From positions 21,219,501-21,283,500 of the forward strand of contig NC_088308.1 of the NCBI RefSeq assembly GCF_910592395.1: 64,000 nt of DNA, written 5' to 3'. Each line of letters begins with the position of its first letter. Within the stretch, counting starts at the first letter, position 1. The notes below the pieces were generated by a model, which did no database searches, was not told where the DNA came from, and saw only the letters and a list, made by a program, of their open reading frames with translations. The translations under genes and the position numbers were made by a program. Positions 36,441-48,400 of the stretch are shown piece after piece. Origin of the DNA: Lineus longissimus. Its lineage: Eukaryota; Nemertea; Pilidiophora; Heteronemertea; Lineidae.

Positions 36441-38155
36441 CTGACGTCATGTATTTGTCGAAATCTGATTGGCTGAAAGTCCCTGTACAAATGTACACTA
36501 TAGTGCCCCAAAGGTTCAGGAAAAAAAATCGCGTCCGGTACAGCTTGGACAGTCACGACGCACTGGTAACAATCTAGTTTGATACTGGGCGTTCCCCATC
36601 ACCTGGCGTTTTGTGACAATTTGAGTCAGGAATTTTACCCCTTCCTTAGGGTATCCACGGTCTGATCTATCACTTGGTTTTAATTGGATTTCTATTTTTA
36701 GCAAGGGCGTTTTCCAAAGATTATTTTATCAAGTACTAAGTTGGGGCACCCCTTATTTGATTACTGACCTCAGCAAGGGCATTCCCAAGTGCTCGACGTC
36801 TGCGATCACTCAAGTACCGTATAGTCAAATGGAAAGGCCAAAATGAAACCACTCTCTTCGCTCCACATGAACTACAGATCTTTGGCAATCCCCGATGCAC
36901 CAGAAGCGATTTTTCTATCATATTTCGGTCAATCCCCTGATTGCTAGAAATAAAATCACTATTACAAAGCATCTCGGAACAGACGACGCAGTCCATTTAA
37001 AGGTCAGTAGCCCCACTTTGAAAGTTGTGACCCGCATGTGGAGAGAAGAGGTGGACCAAGCGAATATTCGTTGCTGACAGTGATAGTCTCTCATTTTTCC
37101 ACTTATCCGGGGCAAAAACCTGAATCGTATATAAAGAAAGAAATGAAACTTCTTGGCTTTAATTCTGAGCCCCGATTTGTACCTTGTCTTCCTGGGTGTG
37201 TCCCGGTCGCAATTAGACGATGGCTGTGTTATCGTAATGGGGAACCCAAAAACATCCGCTCAAGGACTCGATTTCTCTCTAAGATGTTCTATTTTCAGAA
37301 TGTAGTTATGTCTCCTGGGTCCTCCTCGTGACTCATGGTGCCAGATATAGCCATATTAAAGGACTCCCGTCGCGGGGTTATCCGAGTTGACATTTTGAGA
37401 AATCAATATCGCATAAACATATATACGAGATTTCCAAGATAATAAGTGCTTCCTTAATGCATGGCCAGACTCTTTAGTCAGGAAAATGTGGGTAATTACA
37501 TGGGAAAAGCAGAACGTGCTCGAAATGGCTTCAATTTACGTGGATTAGATATGGCGGAAAATTGGTACTATATTTAGCACATCGCCAATCAGGGAACTCC
37601 CTTGACGGCTATTCTGAAACAGTAACTGAACACAACGTGAAGAAAAGAGATTAATCATGTTTCAAATATTACACTTATTTCCCATTGTAACAGAACCTAT
37701 CCGAAGCTCACTTAAAAAATCTTTGGTTAGAGAGGTGTCCCGGTTAAATAGGTCGAATTGAATGGAAACGACCAACTTTGGACCAACCACATGTCGCTAC
37801 GGATTATCCTGCTAAAAGAAGCGTCCACTTTGTAATTAGGTTCTATTGTAATTCATTGCATCTAAGAAAAAAAATTCTTTTCTAGTTCCTGGCATCATCA
37901 ATGTCCTTACATAGCCATCAACGATTTTTCAAGGGATTATCAAGAATTACCGTGGTTTAATTGCAGTGACCTTTCAATCCGCTGTATAGAAGTCAATTAG
38001 TGACACTTGCGATTGAAATAAGAGAACGAAATGATGACTAATTAACCTATTGAAGTAACATATTCATGGTTATATCTGATATCAATGTTATCCGCGCCTA
38101 ATTAGGACTGAATGAAGAACAGTATCTGATACCATACATAGCCCAAATCAACCAT

Positions 38156-38434
38156 CTATACTATAATGCGCGTTGTGGCCGCTAAATAGGAGGCGATTTT
38201 TGTTTCAAAATTGGGCCTCGGAAATGCGTCGAATTCTTGCAACTTTTGGCTTCGTAGGTGTGGATCATAAGTAAGAGTGTCACTGAGGGTGTCATACGTC
38301 GAATATCTTGGTGGTTTTGGAATAAACAACAACTTTTCAGAGAGCACGTCGACTGGAGAGCTCCGCTCATTCTCAAAAGCATACACAAACTTCACGCATA
38401 TTCTCCCTGCCACATCAATATTAGCTTCCAGCAC
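38156..38434 (-). CDS. Orphan open exon, unknown protein
   Basis: A 92-codon minus-strand stretch with protein-like composition (ANIDVAGRICVKFVYAF..., then LLFIPKPPRYSTYDTLSDT). It is preceded by an acceptor-like CTACATAG and ends in a stop. I cannot assign a family, and no partner exons were found. It may be a terminal exon or a relic. Confidence 0.3.
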   Translation of the reverse strand: MLEANIDVAGRICVKFVYAFENERSSPVDVLSEKLLFIPKPPRYSTYDTLSDTLTYDPHLRSQKLQEFDAFPRPNFETKIASYLAATTRIIV

Positions 38435-40162
38435 CTATGTAGTGCTATACAACCTGGTCCATGGTGCAGGGTATTAGCAGGGAGATTAATGATTAGCCTA
38501 TTCCATTTTAGTTCTATTCGAGAAACACTGACCGGAGTGATAAGGCAAATTCTGCAGGGTGGCCTACCGGAACATGCAGTCAGGGTATCAATAAGCAGTT
38601 ATGCCAGGATGGACAAAATATGTACAGTGGCCAGCGCTTGCTCTTTGATTTATTCTTTACTGATTGATGTTGTCAGTTTGAATTGCGTTCTGCATCTCTC
38701 CATGCGCCTGGCTTTGGTCCGACAGTGGCATTGGGTACGGGAGTGGGTAGGTGATATGCCTAATATGTGAGGCCCTTATTTGGAACAGGACCTGCTGTCA
38801 CTGGTCTCAATGCATTGTGCAAAATAGCGTACTCCAATCAATCTATTGGGGGTTGCATGTAGATAGCAGCAATAAGTCCCTAAATGCAGTTCATTTCGTG
38901 TTTAACCTTTAATAAAACTTCAGTAACGTTAGAAATTTAATGTAGTTCAATCATCGTGCCCATTTAACTAATGTATATTACATTTCAACTTTGCCCGCTC
39001 CATGGGTATATGCTATTGAATCAATGAATGGAAGTCGACGAGCGGGGTATGAAAACGAAAGCTGATAATGTAAATGATAAATAGGCCTCGGGACCAAACT
39101 AGTTTTGTATAAATCGTTATCACAAGATAGGTCCCCGCAATCCGATGGCTTTTCTGCCAGTTGACCCAGCTTATATACGTTTACCGACTATAAAAGACCA
39201 TTCTTAAACATTTAAGCACTAGTATATCAATCACACGTACTCGTATTTGAACGTTCGTATCAAATCACTAGACAAAAATTAGAATTTTCGGTATAGGAAA
39301 ATTAAAAATCTCGTGCTTCTATAGTCAATTACCGTATTCCCTGCCAGAGGTATATTGTACCGATGGGGACAAGAAAGGGGCTTCCTTTACAGATCCTCAC
39401 TGTCCAATTACCCATGGCAGTGGCACGAGTTCACCGCGATACCGCGCTGCTCTTGATTGTTATTCATCAGCTCGGCGGTAATCTACGTAGGAGTCGTAGG
39501 CTATATTTGGAAAGATGTTTCCAGATATAGTTCTTCTGAACGAGAAAATATCAAAGTGTAGGTCTTCATTGTGTTAAGAAATAGAGTTATCCCAATATCA
39601 GGTGCGGGGGGGGGGGGGGGTTATTCCTTTAGCTCCTGCGGGTCTCCAAATTTTTTTCCAGCATCTCCCTGAAGATTTCCAGGTATTCCTATAGTGTATA
39701 GACTTTTGGCAAAAGAGCTACAAATGTAGAAAATGAAGTACTACAAGCGATATTTATTTTGAAGATAACAATCATGCCGTTGGGTAGATCAGAATTTTTT
39801 AAGTGTGCTTCAGGTGTTAAGCAAGGAGAGCCATTAAGTCCGGCGCTATTTAATATATATATTAATGACCTGTCTGAGTTATTAGATAAGAATTGTAGAG
39901 ATCCACTTGTGTTGAATGCAACTGATATAAGTCACCTTTTGTATGCTGATGATTTGTTGCTTTTTTCCCTGACCAAAGAGGGTTTGCAGAATTCTCTTAA
40001 TATTTTGTCAAATTATTGTAAGGATTGGAAGTTAAACATAAACATTCAAAAAACCAAGGTAGTTCGATTTTCCAGGGGCGGTCGTATATCAAATGAAAAT
40101 TTCATTGTTGATGGACATTCAATAGAGGAAGTTCAGAGATATAAATATTTGGGTATGGTTTT

Positions 40163-40355
40163 TGTCGGGGATGCCCAGGTTCTAAGGGAATAACGACCAC
40201 CCAGTTCTATGTAAAACTTCAACTGATTTATTACTAGACTCGAGTCAGAATGAACATGTGATATAGTTACATAATTCAGAAATACATGTTTCTAAAAGAC
40301 ATTCAATAACTCCAATAGACCAGCTATTGGCGGCGACTATAATCTGTTCCCAACA
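40163..40355 (-). repeat. BEL/Pao 3' LTR
   Basis: A 193-bp LTR that is the same by eye as 42646-42838 and 43493-43685. Left flank GTTTT. Confidence 0.9.
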
Positions 40356-40695
40356 TTACTCCCGGGCGGGAAGTGACTGGAACATAAACTAATAATTGGG
40401 TGAAACGTACATCAAAATACAATGATGTTATGAAATGGCAAACTATTTTTTTGATTTTCTCAAACATACAAACATTGAATAAATCGAATTGAGTGACTAG
40501 ATTCAAACGCAACCAAATGTGAAAGAATGATTAAAACCATCGAAGTATGTAGCAAAGATGAAATGCGTAAACAACAGATAAAATGAATCAAAATATTGAC
40601 ACTAGAAACAGTTGACCGTTTAAGATTATTTCATGTCATCAAAACACTCAGGTCAGTATTCAAAATGTTCAGCTCAATGAAGGCATGAAATCCAT

Positions 40696-42705
40696 TTACG
40701 GATCGGACATAAGTGCAATGCGTCGGCGCGCTTCAATGGCGGCTTGTCTAACAGGCCTGTGCTCAGCTGCACACTCGGAATTGTCTGACAAAGGAACACG
40801 CGAGTTGTGTTCAATAAGCCTCGATAATGTCTCGCCATTGTTGGTTTCCAAAGGATACAATTTGGTTATCGGGCGGTTTGTCTGACCACGGCTTGTTTTG
40901 ATGTCTACAGAACGCACTAAACCATCATTACCGCGATTCAATCTCAACACACGCGCAAGTTGCCACTTTACACGTGGTACGCAGTCTTCATGAATGAGCA
41001 CTATGTCCCCAACTTGAATCTGATTTTGCGTTATGCCCTTATCACAATTGCGATCTCTTTCACGTAAAGCCGCCAGGTACTCTTGTGACCACCGGTTCCA
41101 AAACTGTGCTTGCACACTGGCCATCAACACAGCGCGTCGTTGCAATTCTGACTGACTGCCAAACGTTGGGTCACGCAACTCATCAGTATCGTACAACTCA
41201 TGAGGAACAGTAGACAGTGGTCTACCATGTAAAAAATGCGATGGCGTAAGCGGTTGTAAATCATCAGTATCTGAGGACAGGTATGTGATCGGTCGGTCAT
41301 TGAGTATGGCCTCAATCTCGGTGAGGACAGTCTGTAACTCATCAAGCGTTAAGAAACGGCGGCCTAGCACCTTTTTCAAGGCTGTTTTTGTCAACCCAAT
41401 CAACCGTTCCCAAAAACCACCGTACCAAGGTGCCCGTTTCGGTATGAACAACCATTCAACACGGCGGTTAGCTAAATAGGTTTTAACCTATTCAGATTCA
41501 AACAACTGCTTGAGTTCTGCAGCCGCAGAGAGATAGGTTGACGCATTGTCAGAAATCATTTTGCTCGGAAGCGATCTCCGGGCGGCAAAACGTCTGAACG
41601 CACGAAGGAATGTTCCAACTGAGAGATCAGTAACAAGTTCCAGATGAACGGCTCTGATAACGGCGCATGTAAAGAGGCACACGTACGCCTTCGATTCTGA
41701 GTGTTCGTTTCGTATGAATAAAGCACCACTGAAATCTACACCAGTCACAGTAAACGCTTGTAATGGTGGTGGAATAGGTGACCTATATGGTTTCCCCATA
41801 ACCCTCTTGCAAGTGACACACTGCCGTAACAACGATTTTACGCGCTGTCTAATGTTGGTAATCCAGAAACGCTGGCGAATACGCGTGATAGTAGATTGTA
41901 ATCCTGAATAAAGAACGTTCGTATGTGCATTCCAAATGATAAGTTCCGCGAATCGATGTCTAGATGGAATCAGAATCGGAAATTTCGTTCCGTAGTCAAT
42001 AGGCGCGTTATGCAATCGTCCGTAACGGTTTCGTAATAGTTCCAGGGCGTGTGCATAGTTTGCATTAGTTAATGCTAGTCTTTGAATAACACGAGATGCT
42101 TCTCCTGTAAGCTGAGCCTTTAGGTACTGGAATTTATGGAAACCGTCTAAGTCTGGGTCACTATGCACCGATGCTGCGAAACTGTCATAAAAGCTCTGCC
42201 ACTTGAGTAAATCCCCATCGAATGACGCTAGGCTTAGTTTAGGAAGTCGGACGGTCTTCGCCTTCGGTGGTACAACTGCGGGAGTGGGCGTTGGCTTTTT
42301 TTTGTGTGTTTGTCTCTCAATATGTCTTTTGAGTTTCAGGAGGTATTCCTCAACTTCAGCGTTATGGTCGTCAGCCTCTACGATTACCTCTGCTACGTCG
42401 TCGTCCTTAGTAATTTCAAGCAGCTCAGCATCTAACTTCTTAACTTGTTCGAATGCCTTAGTTATATGTTGTTCGACTGCTGTGAGTTGATCTAGATGGT
42501 CTTCTGTTAATTCTATACTGGTGATCGTTTCGGCTTTCGTGATGGACTTCGAGATTTGTCCGCGGTACGCGCCTCTTGACTTGCGAATTCTAGTGTGCGT
42601 TGCCATCTTCGAGAGAGAGTCCTGGACCTGGTCACGGCACCAAAATGTCGGGGATGCCCAGGTTCTAAGGGAATAACGACCACCCAGTTCTATGTAAAAC
42701 TTCAA
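40696..42705 (-). pseudogene. BEL/Pao polyprotein, gag fused to integrase, with one stop
   Basis: The first part has the BEL/Pao gag signature (LPKLSLASFDGDLLKWQSFY; DUF1759-like). It passes directly, in frame, into the integrase zinc-binding and catalytic parts, so the protease, RT and RNase H segments are deleted without frame loss. The integrase shows the first two catalytic Asp residues (VDFSG and ISDNAS). A TAG stop at 41488-41490 separates them from the Glu region (GGFWERL) and the C-terminal domain, which continue in the same frame to 40696. It cannot make an autonomous element. Confidence 0.85.
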
Positions 42706-42838
42706 CTGATTTATTACTAGACTCGAGTCAGAATGAACATGTGATATAGTTACATAATTCAGAAATACATGTTTCTAAAAGACATTCAATAACTCCAATA
42801 GACCAGCTATTGGCGGCGACTATAATCTGTTCCCAACA
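42646..42838 (-). repeat. BEL/Pao 5' LTR
   Basis: A 193-bp LTR at the upstream end for the minus-strand element. Right flank GTTTT. Confidence 0.9.
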
Positions 42839-43114
42839 GTTTTAGCCTCATCATGTACCTTCACATATGCAAAGTCTAATATAATTGAGAGGGCTAAAAA
42901 AGCCATGTTCAAGGTTAAGGGTTGTTTAGGTTTATATGGCAATGTATCAGCTGGTCTCGGTTTACAAGTATTTGACCAGTTAGTGAGACCGATTTGTTGC
43001 TATGCGTCTGAGATATGGTGTGCTGAAGACTTGGATAAGAATAAAAAGTTCAATATGCAGTGGGGTTTTCAGGAACATTTCTGTAACATGCCTATTGAGG
43101 ATTTGAATACTTCG

Positions 43115-43960
43115 TAGATCAGAATTTTTTAAGTGTGCTTCAGGTGTTAAGCAAGGAGAGCCATTAAGTCCGGCGCTATTTAATATATATATTAATGACC
43201 TGTCTGAGTTATTAGATAAGAATTGTAGAGATCCACTTGTGTTGAATGCAACTGATATAAGTCACCTTTTGTATGCTGATGATTTGTTGCTTTTTTCCCT
43301 GACCAAAGAGGGTTTGCAGAATTCTCTTAATATTTTGTCAAATTATTGTAAGGATTGGAAGTTAAACATAAACATTCAAAAAACCAAGGTAGTTCGATTT
43401 TCCAGGGGCGGTCGTATATCAAATGAAAATTTCATTGTTGATGGACATTCAATAGAGGAAGTTCAGAGATATAAATATTTGGGTATGGTTTTTGTCGGGG
43501 ATGCCCAGGTTCTAAGGGAATAACGACCACCCAGTTCTATGTAAAACTTCAACTGATTTATTACTAGACTCGAGTCAGAATGAACATGTGATATAGTTAC
43601 ATAATTCAGAAATACATGTTTCTAAAAGACATTCAATAACTCCAATAGACCAGCTATTGGCGGCGACTATAATCTGTTCCCAACAGTTTTAGCCTCATCA
43701 TGTACCTTCACATATGCAAAGTCTAATATAATTGAGAGGGCTAAAAAAGCCATGTTCAAGGTTAAGGGTTGTTTAGGTTTATATGGCAATGTATCAGCTG
43801 GTCTCGGTTTACAAGTATTTGACCAGTTAGTGAGACCGATTTGTTGCTATGCGTCTGAGATATGGTGTGCTGAAGACTTGGATAAGAATAAAAAGTTCAA
43901 TATGCAGTGGGGTTTTCAGGAACATTTCTGTAACATGCCTATTGAGGATTTGAATACTTC
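43115..43960 (+). repeat. Second copy of a tandem duplication of the LINE-plus-LTR segment
   Basis: 43115-43492 matches 39785-40162, and 43686-43960 matches 42839-43113, with no difference seen. The join at about 43113 shares a 2-bp GT between the two breakpoints. Copy 1 holds the full element and copy 2 the solo LTR. Confidence 0.85.
43493..43685. mobile_element. Solo BEL/Pao LTR
   Basis: A third 193-bp copy of the same LTR, flanked on both sides by GTTTT at the same LINE position as the full element. It is the expected product of LTR-LTR recombination. Confidence 0.9.
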
Positions 43961-44710
43961 GTTTTGTAAATATTTACTTGGGGTTAATAGGAAAGCGGGA
44001 AATTTAGCTGTAAAGTCAGAACTTGGTAGGTTTCCCCTGGCTTTTAGTCTTGTTTCTCAGTGTGTGAATTTTGGTTAACATTTATTAGTATCTGAGAACT
44101 CCTTGTTGGTTAGTGCAGTTGTTGAAGCTAAGCGGTTGACATCAGATGGGTATTTTTCATGGTTTTCTTTTTTCAATGCTTTGTGTAAAAAGGCTAACAT
44201 AGATCCCAATATAGATTCAACAAAGGAAATTAAAATTAAAATACAAAATCAATACCGTAGTTATTGGGAAAAGAATTTTATTGAGAGGTATAAAAGTGAT
44301 CAAACTGGGAAATTTAACACATATTCTCTCTTTAAAAACAAATTTAATTATGAGTCATATCTTGACCAAATTGTAAATTTTAAACATAAAAAAGCGTTAA
44401 CTAAATTTAGGGTTAGTAATCATATGTTAGAAATTGAAACAACACGAATAGTAAACCACAAACCCCCAGGGGTGAATGATTTTGTTCACATTGTAGGGAT
44501 TTAGGTCGGATGGTAGTTGGTGATGAATTTCATTTTTTTTTTAAGTGTCCCAAATTTGCGAGTGAGAGTGAACAATTACTTAAATACAGTTATTGTCTAT
44601 ATCCAAATTTGTCAAGTTTATCGCAAAAAGATATTTTCATTTATTTGATGTCATCTGAAGGGGAAGTAATTAAGAAGGTAGCAAAATTTTGCAATTTACT
44701 GTATGAGTGA
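43752..44710 (+). pseudogene. C-terminal part of the LINE ORF2, broken
   Basis: Reads as the region after the RT domain, ending in a zinc-knuckle-like GDEFHFFFKCPKF segment. It has a TAA at 44076-44078 in the reading frame and then a frame change near a poly-T run around 44520-44540. The last stop is at 44708-44710. Confidence 0.75.
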
Positions 44711-44885
44711 TGGGTCTAATCTGCTTATAATAATTTTTTTTTTTTTTGGTAGCTTTTGTAAAATGTTCATTATTCATGTTCTGTTCTTTTAATCGTCTTG
44801 TATGTTTATTACATAAAAATCCAATGTAAATGTACTTTTATAAGGAGTAATAAACAATTTGAATTTGAATTTGAATTTGAATTTA

Positions 44886-45477
44886 CCTACAATATGATAT
44901 CATTAATTGTTCATTTTAACCCCCTGGTATCGACAGCATTTACCCTCTCAGCAATTTAGTGAAAATTCATAAAAAGGCCCTGTAGTAAATAATAGAAGTT
45001 CCTACATAATCAAAAAATCCATAAAGAAACCCTAATGTACGCTAATCCAACCTAATATCGATCGAAAAACACAACCTGGTAGTCTCCTGTACATAAATAC
45101 ATATTATGGGGTCAGGAGGCTGACTCGCCAACTCGCTATAGCCCTGTATTACTCGGGAAAATGTACTGCAATCCACCTAGGAACGAGTTTTATAATGAAG
45201 ATTACACTCGAAGCGCCGCCCCTGTGGTGTTACTTTTCTTCTCGGCCGCTTGGATATCGTAGGGCGGGAGCTGAGTTTTAAAGGGTTAAACACGGCCGGC
45301 TACGGGCGGTATAGTGAGATCCGGCTCGGGCGGCTACGGGCGATACAGGGGCTAAAGGGTTTTAAAGACGTGACAGTGCAAAATAAACAGTTTCTAAAAG
45401 AGCCTCGTTCTATGGGGATTTATCTAGAGGTCGCTTTTTTGACACTTTTTCCAGTATTGCCGGGACGATTTCATTGT
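44886..45477. other. Short non-coding stretch
   Basis: GC-rich imperfect repeats of CGGCTACGGGCG near 45290-45345; otherwise nothing supported. Confidence 0.5.
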
Positions 45478-48400
45478 CTATTTATTGGCCATGTGGCGCT
45501 CTGACAACTTTTCCAGTATTGCCGGAACGATTTTGTTGTCACTGCATCTTATGTTTATCAATGCGTTTGCAAGGTTTGAAACTGTTGCTTCTTTGGATTC
45601 GCGCTCTTGCCAATCTTCCAGCATCAGCGTACACATTTCTTGCAGACTATCGAAATGACCACGAAACTTGATATTGTCGATACCAGCCGTATTATTTCCC
45701 AATTTTCGACCTGTAAGAAATAAAAACAGGTTTAGCCCAGTCGATCTCACATGACGCCGTCAGTCCCTTCATCGGTCCCATATATTTCTTTTAGCACGAA
45801 AGAAGGACCACTATCATGCCTGTCGAAGCCATTTCAATGAAGCCGTCTCTACCCTTGCTCAAAATTCCAATAAGCAGTCAACTGTACATGATCACCAACA
45901 GAAAAAAATAGAGTGGAATAGTGTATATGGAAAGTTTTACGGTTTTTCTGTACATGTGACATTTTATATAACGTTTCGGTAAAGCCAAAAAGGTACTACT
46001 TTTATGTAGCACGTTTTTGGTAAAACGGATGTATCACACTAGCTCTCTGCTACAGCTGTAGTATTACTTGTGCAGCAATCATTACAAGGTGTGTGTAATG
46101 AATACTTCGTATTCTTCCAATGGTATAGTAGCCGAACTCATTAATATTAAAGTAAAGTCTCCAGCTCGCCAAACAGGGTAGATTTTTTACCTGTTTGGCA
46201 AGCCCGGCTGGCCGAACAGGGTGGCTTTTTAGTGCTGTTTGGCAAGCGGCTCTCCAAACAGGACAAAAAAAGATGCCTGTTCGGCGAGCGGCTTGCCAAA
46301 TAGACGCGGCCTAAATTTTAACATATGATGGATTGGTGTTCACGTACACAAATACATGTATGCACATATAGATATGTTTTTTAACTTACCAAGTTGCACC
46401 CAGTTCCCACCAATTTCCCCCGCAATATCCATGATATCATCCATTGAAATTTTTTCCTCACAATCTATATTGAAAAGCCAGATAAAAAGATTAGAGCATG
46501 CTACATAAAGTCAAGGATGACCTTCTAACAACTGTAGATGTAGTTAAAACAGTGATTCTTTTTGTTGTGATATATACCTATAGTTGTACCGGAAGATAAT
46601 GTACTTTTAATTAGTACACTTGACAAGTTTGATTTTGGCTTACTCAAGAATTGAGAAAAGTCCTTATCAAGTCTTTATATTGTATATGCATTGCATACGC
46701 CATTTTTAGAGCTGCTCATTTGGTTACCGTTGTAATACCTGAGGTTGTTCCCCAAATGTCAGTGTTTCCGAAAAAATAGACAGCGCGAGACGAAGACTTT
46801 TTAATAGGGGGAAACACAGGAAAACGAGTCAATGTATCTTTCAGCATTCATAAACAATGAGGGGAAAGACTCAGAAACGAAAACCCTCAAAAACACCGTC
46901 ACAAAAATACAGACTGCGAGTACTTAAAGCTACAACGTGATTTATTGTCTCTTTATGGTGGGGTTGGGGCGCCGGTATTCAAATAAACCGTTCAAAGCGT
47001 ACTTAATAAAACATCTCACTTACTCAGGACAGCTTCATAGTTTTCCGAAAGGCTTCCGGCGTTGTCCGTTGTGACCTCGTGGTTATTCAAAGCGTCGTAA
47101 GCTGGCTTACCAGCTGGTGGCAAGTAAGTCCCCGTAAAATTGCCTCCTACATTGAGGATATTTCCAATATTGCAACCCTTGAATGTTGGAGCGAAGCTTG
47201 GGGCTGGCTGATCTGCAGATAATAATACTTTAAGTGTCAGTCATGTCCATCAGAAAAGCATCAGCAAGAATTTGACCTTGGCGCCAGACTGAACAACCGC
47301 TTGTTCGACTTGCTTCCTCCAATCATCGACTTACATCAACCACAGACGAACAGAAGGAAAATCCCGGACAATTGTCACTACCCTTTGGCAAGGCCTAGCG
47401 TCGTCGATTCTTAAAATCTTATCCTCTTCTGATTAAAATCAATTCTTTATTGCATATTGCTTCAGTATACTGTTAATACAGTGATACATTTTAGATGCCT
47501 GTATGAGATTACGCAGAGAAAATTACTTGAACTTAATTCTAAAATCTTTGGTTGTTTTATTTTCTGCCAAGCGCTAGACCAGTGCATCAGCGAGTCATTG
47601 TGACTGACTTACCTATTTCATATCCATATGAAAAGTGCCTGCGTTCTGTGACTGCGATTTCTTCGTTTCCCCTCTTCATTAACGCGGTGCTCGTCAACTC
47701 CTCCCCCCTTGCACTAACTTGCCGTCTTGCACAATTTTTGTTCGGTTTCTTTATCTTAAATGATGTATAATGTATACAATGTAATTCGAATTAAACCTGG
47801 ATTAAATTTGACAGGAGGCTGACTTGTCCAAACGCAAGTCTTCTTTCAAATATTATTCAAATATATCTTATATATATAATCCAATGTCATGTAGAATCAG
47901 CGCCACCTCATTCCAGGCAATTCTGAATGTAGCTTGGGGTGGATTTTAATCTAGAAATATCTTTTACCCACAAAACTATTATTTTTTAGTAATTACATGC
48001 AGTAGTTTTTTGGGGTAAAGATGAAACATCTTTTGCTCCATTATTGGCGCTGCAAAGAAGTTCCTTTAAGTTTACCAGCCATGTAGGCTGCAACCTTCAT
48101 TACACAGGTTTCGTAACCCCTACGAACGACGAGCCTGCGTTGTCATCAGTTAATGTGCTAAATGTCAGTTCATTCACACGACACTCATCTTCTTTGTAAG
48201 TAGCGCGTTCGATTTCTAAGTAACCCGCTCGCAGGGTGTCCACTTCTATGGCTGGAGCGAGTGGACAGAGTGCCAGAATTATACCAAGGCATAAATCGGA
48301 ATTGTGGTGCACCATAAATCGACCAATCTCGGATCTCGGAATTGTGCCGTGGCATAAATAGGAATCGTGGACGGAAATGTCATTTATGGAGGACGGAAGT

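Larger units (their letters stand above)
35152..39784. other. Intergenic region
   Basis: Contains the tRNA-like sequence (36340-36440), an orphan open exon (38156-38434) and a poly-G run at about 39607-39620. No other supported gene is seen. Confidence 0.6.
40163..42838 (-). mobile_element. BEL/Pao LTR retrotransposon with internal deletion
   Basis: Identical-looking 193-bp LTRs at 40163-40355 and 42646-42838 begin TGT and end ACA (plus-strand reading). The flanks share a 5-bp target duplication, GTTTT, as usual for BEL/Pao. The coding strand is minus. A TTGGTGCCGTGACC sequence follows the 5' LTR, a place and type expected for the primer-binding region. The interior encodes only a gag-like part and an integrase; protease, reverse transcriptase and RNase H are missing. 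The near-identical LTRs imply a recent insertion. Confidence 0.9.
39785..44885 (+). mobile_element. 5'-truncated LINE (non-LTR retrotransposon), interrupted and partly duplicated
   Basis: The plus strand encodes part of a reverse transcriptase: GVKQGEPLSPALFNIYINDL and the catalytic LLYADDLLLF, with the C-terminal part further on. The element starts inside the RT domain at about 39785. A BEL/Pao element (40163-42838) interrupts it. From about 43115 the RT part restarts identically, this time with only a solo LTR, and runs on to the LINE end. An in-frame stop lies at 44076-44078 and a frameshift near 44505. The element ends with a repeated AATTTG tail at about 44860-44885, typical of LINE 3' ends. 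It is dead. Confidence 0.85.

Noticed and set aside
42203-42490. Plus-strand open frame rich in Ser inside the BEL/Pao element
   Set aside because: It is the antisense shadow of the gag-like coding region.
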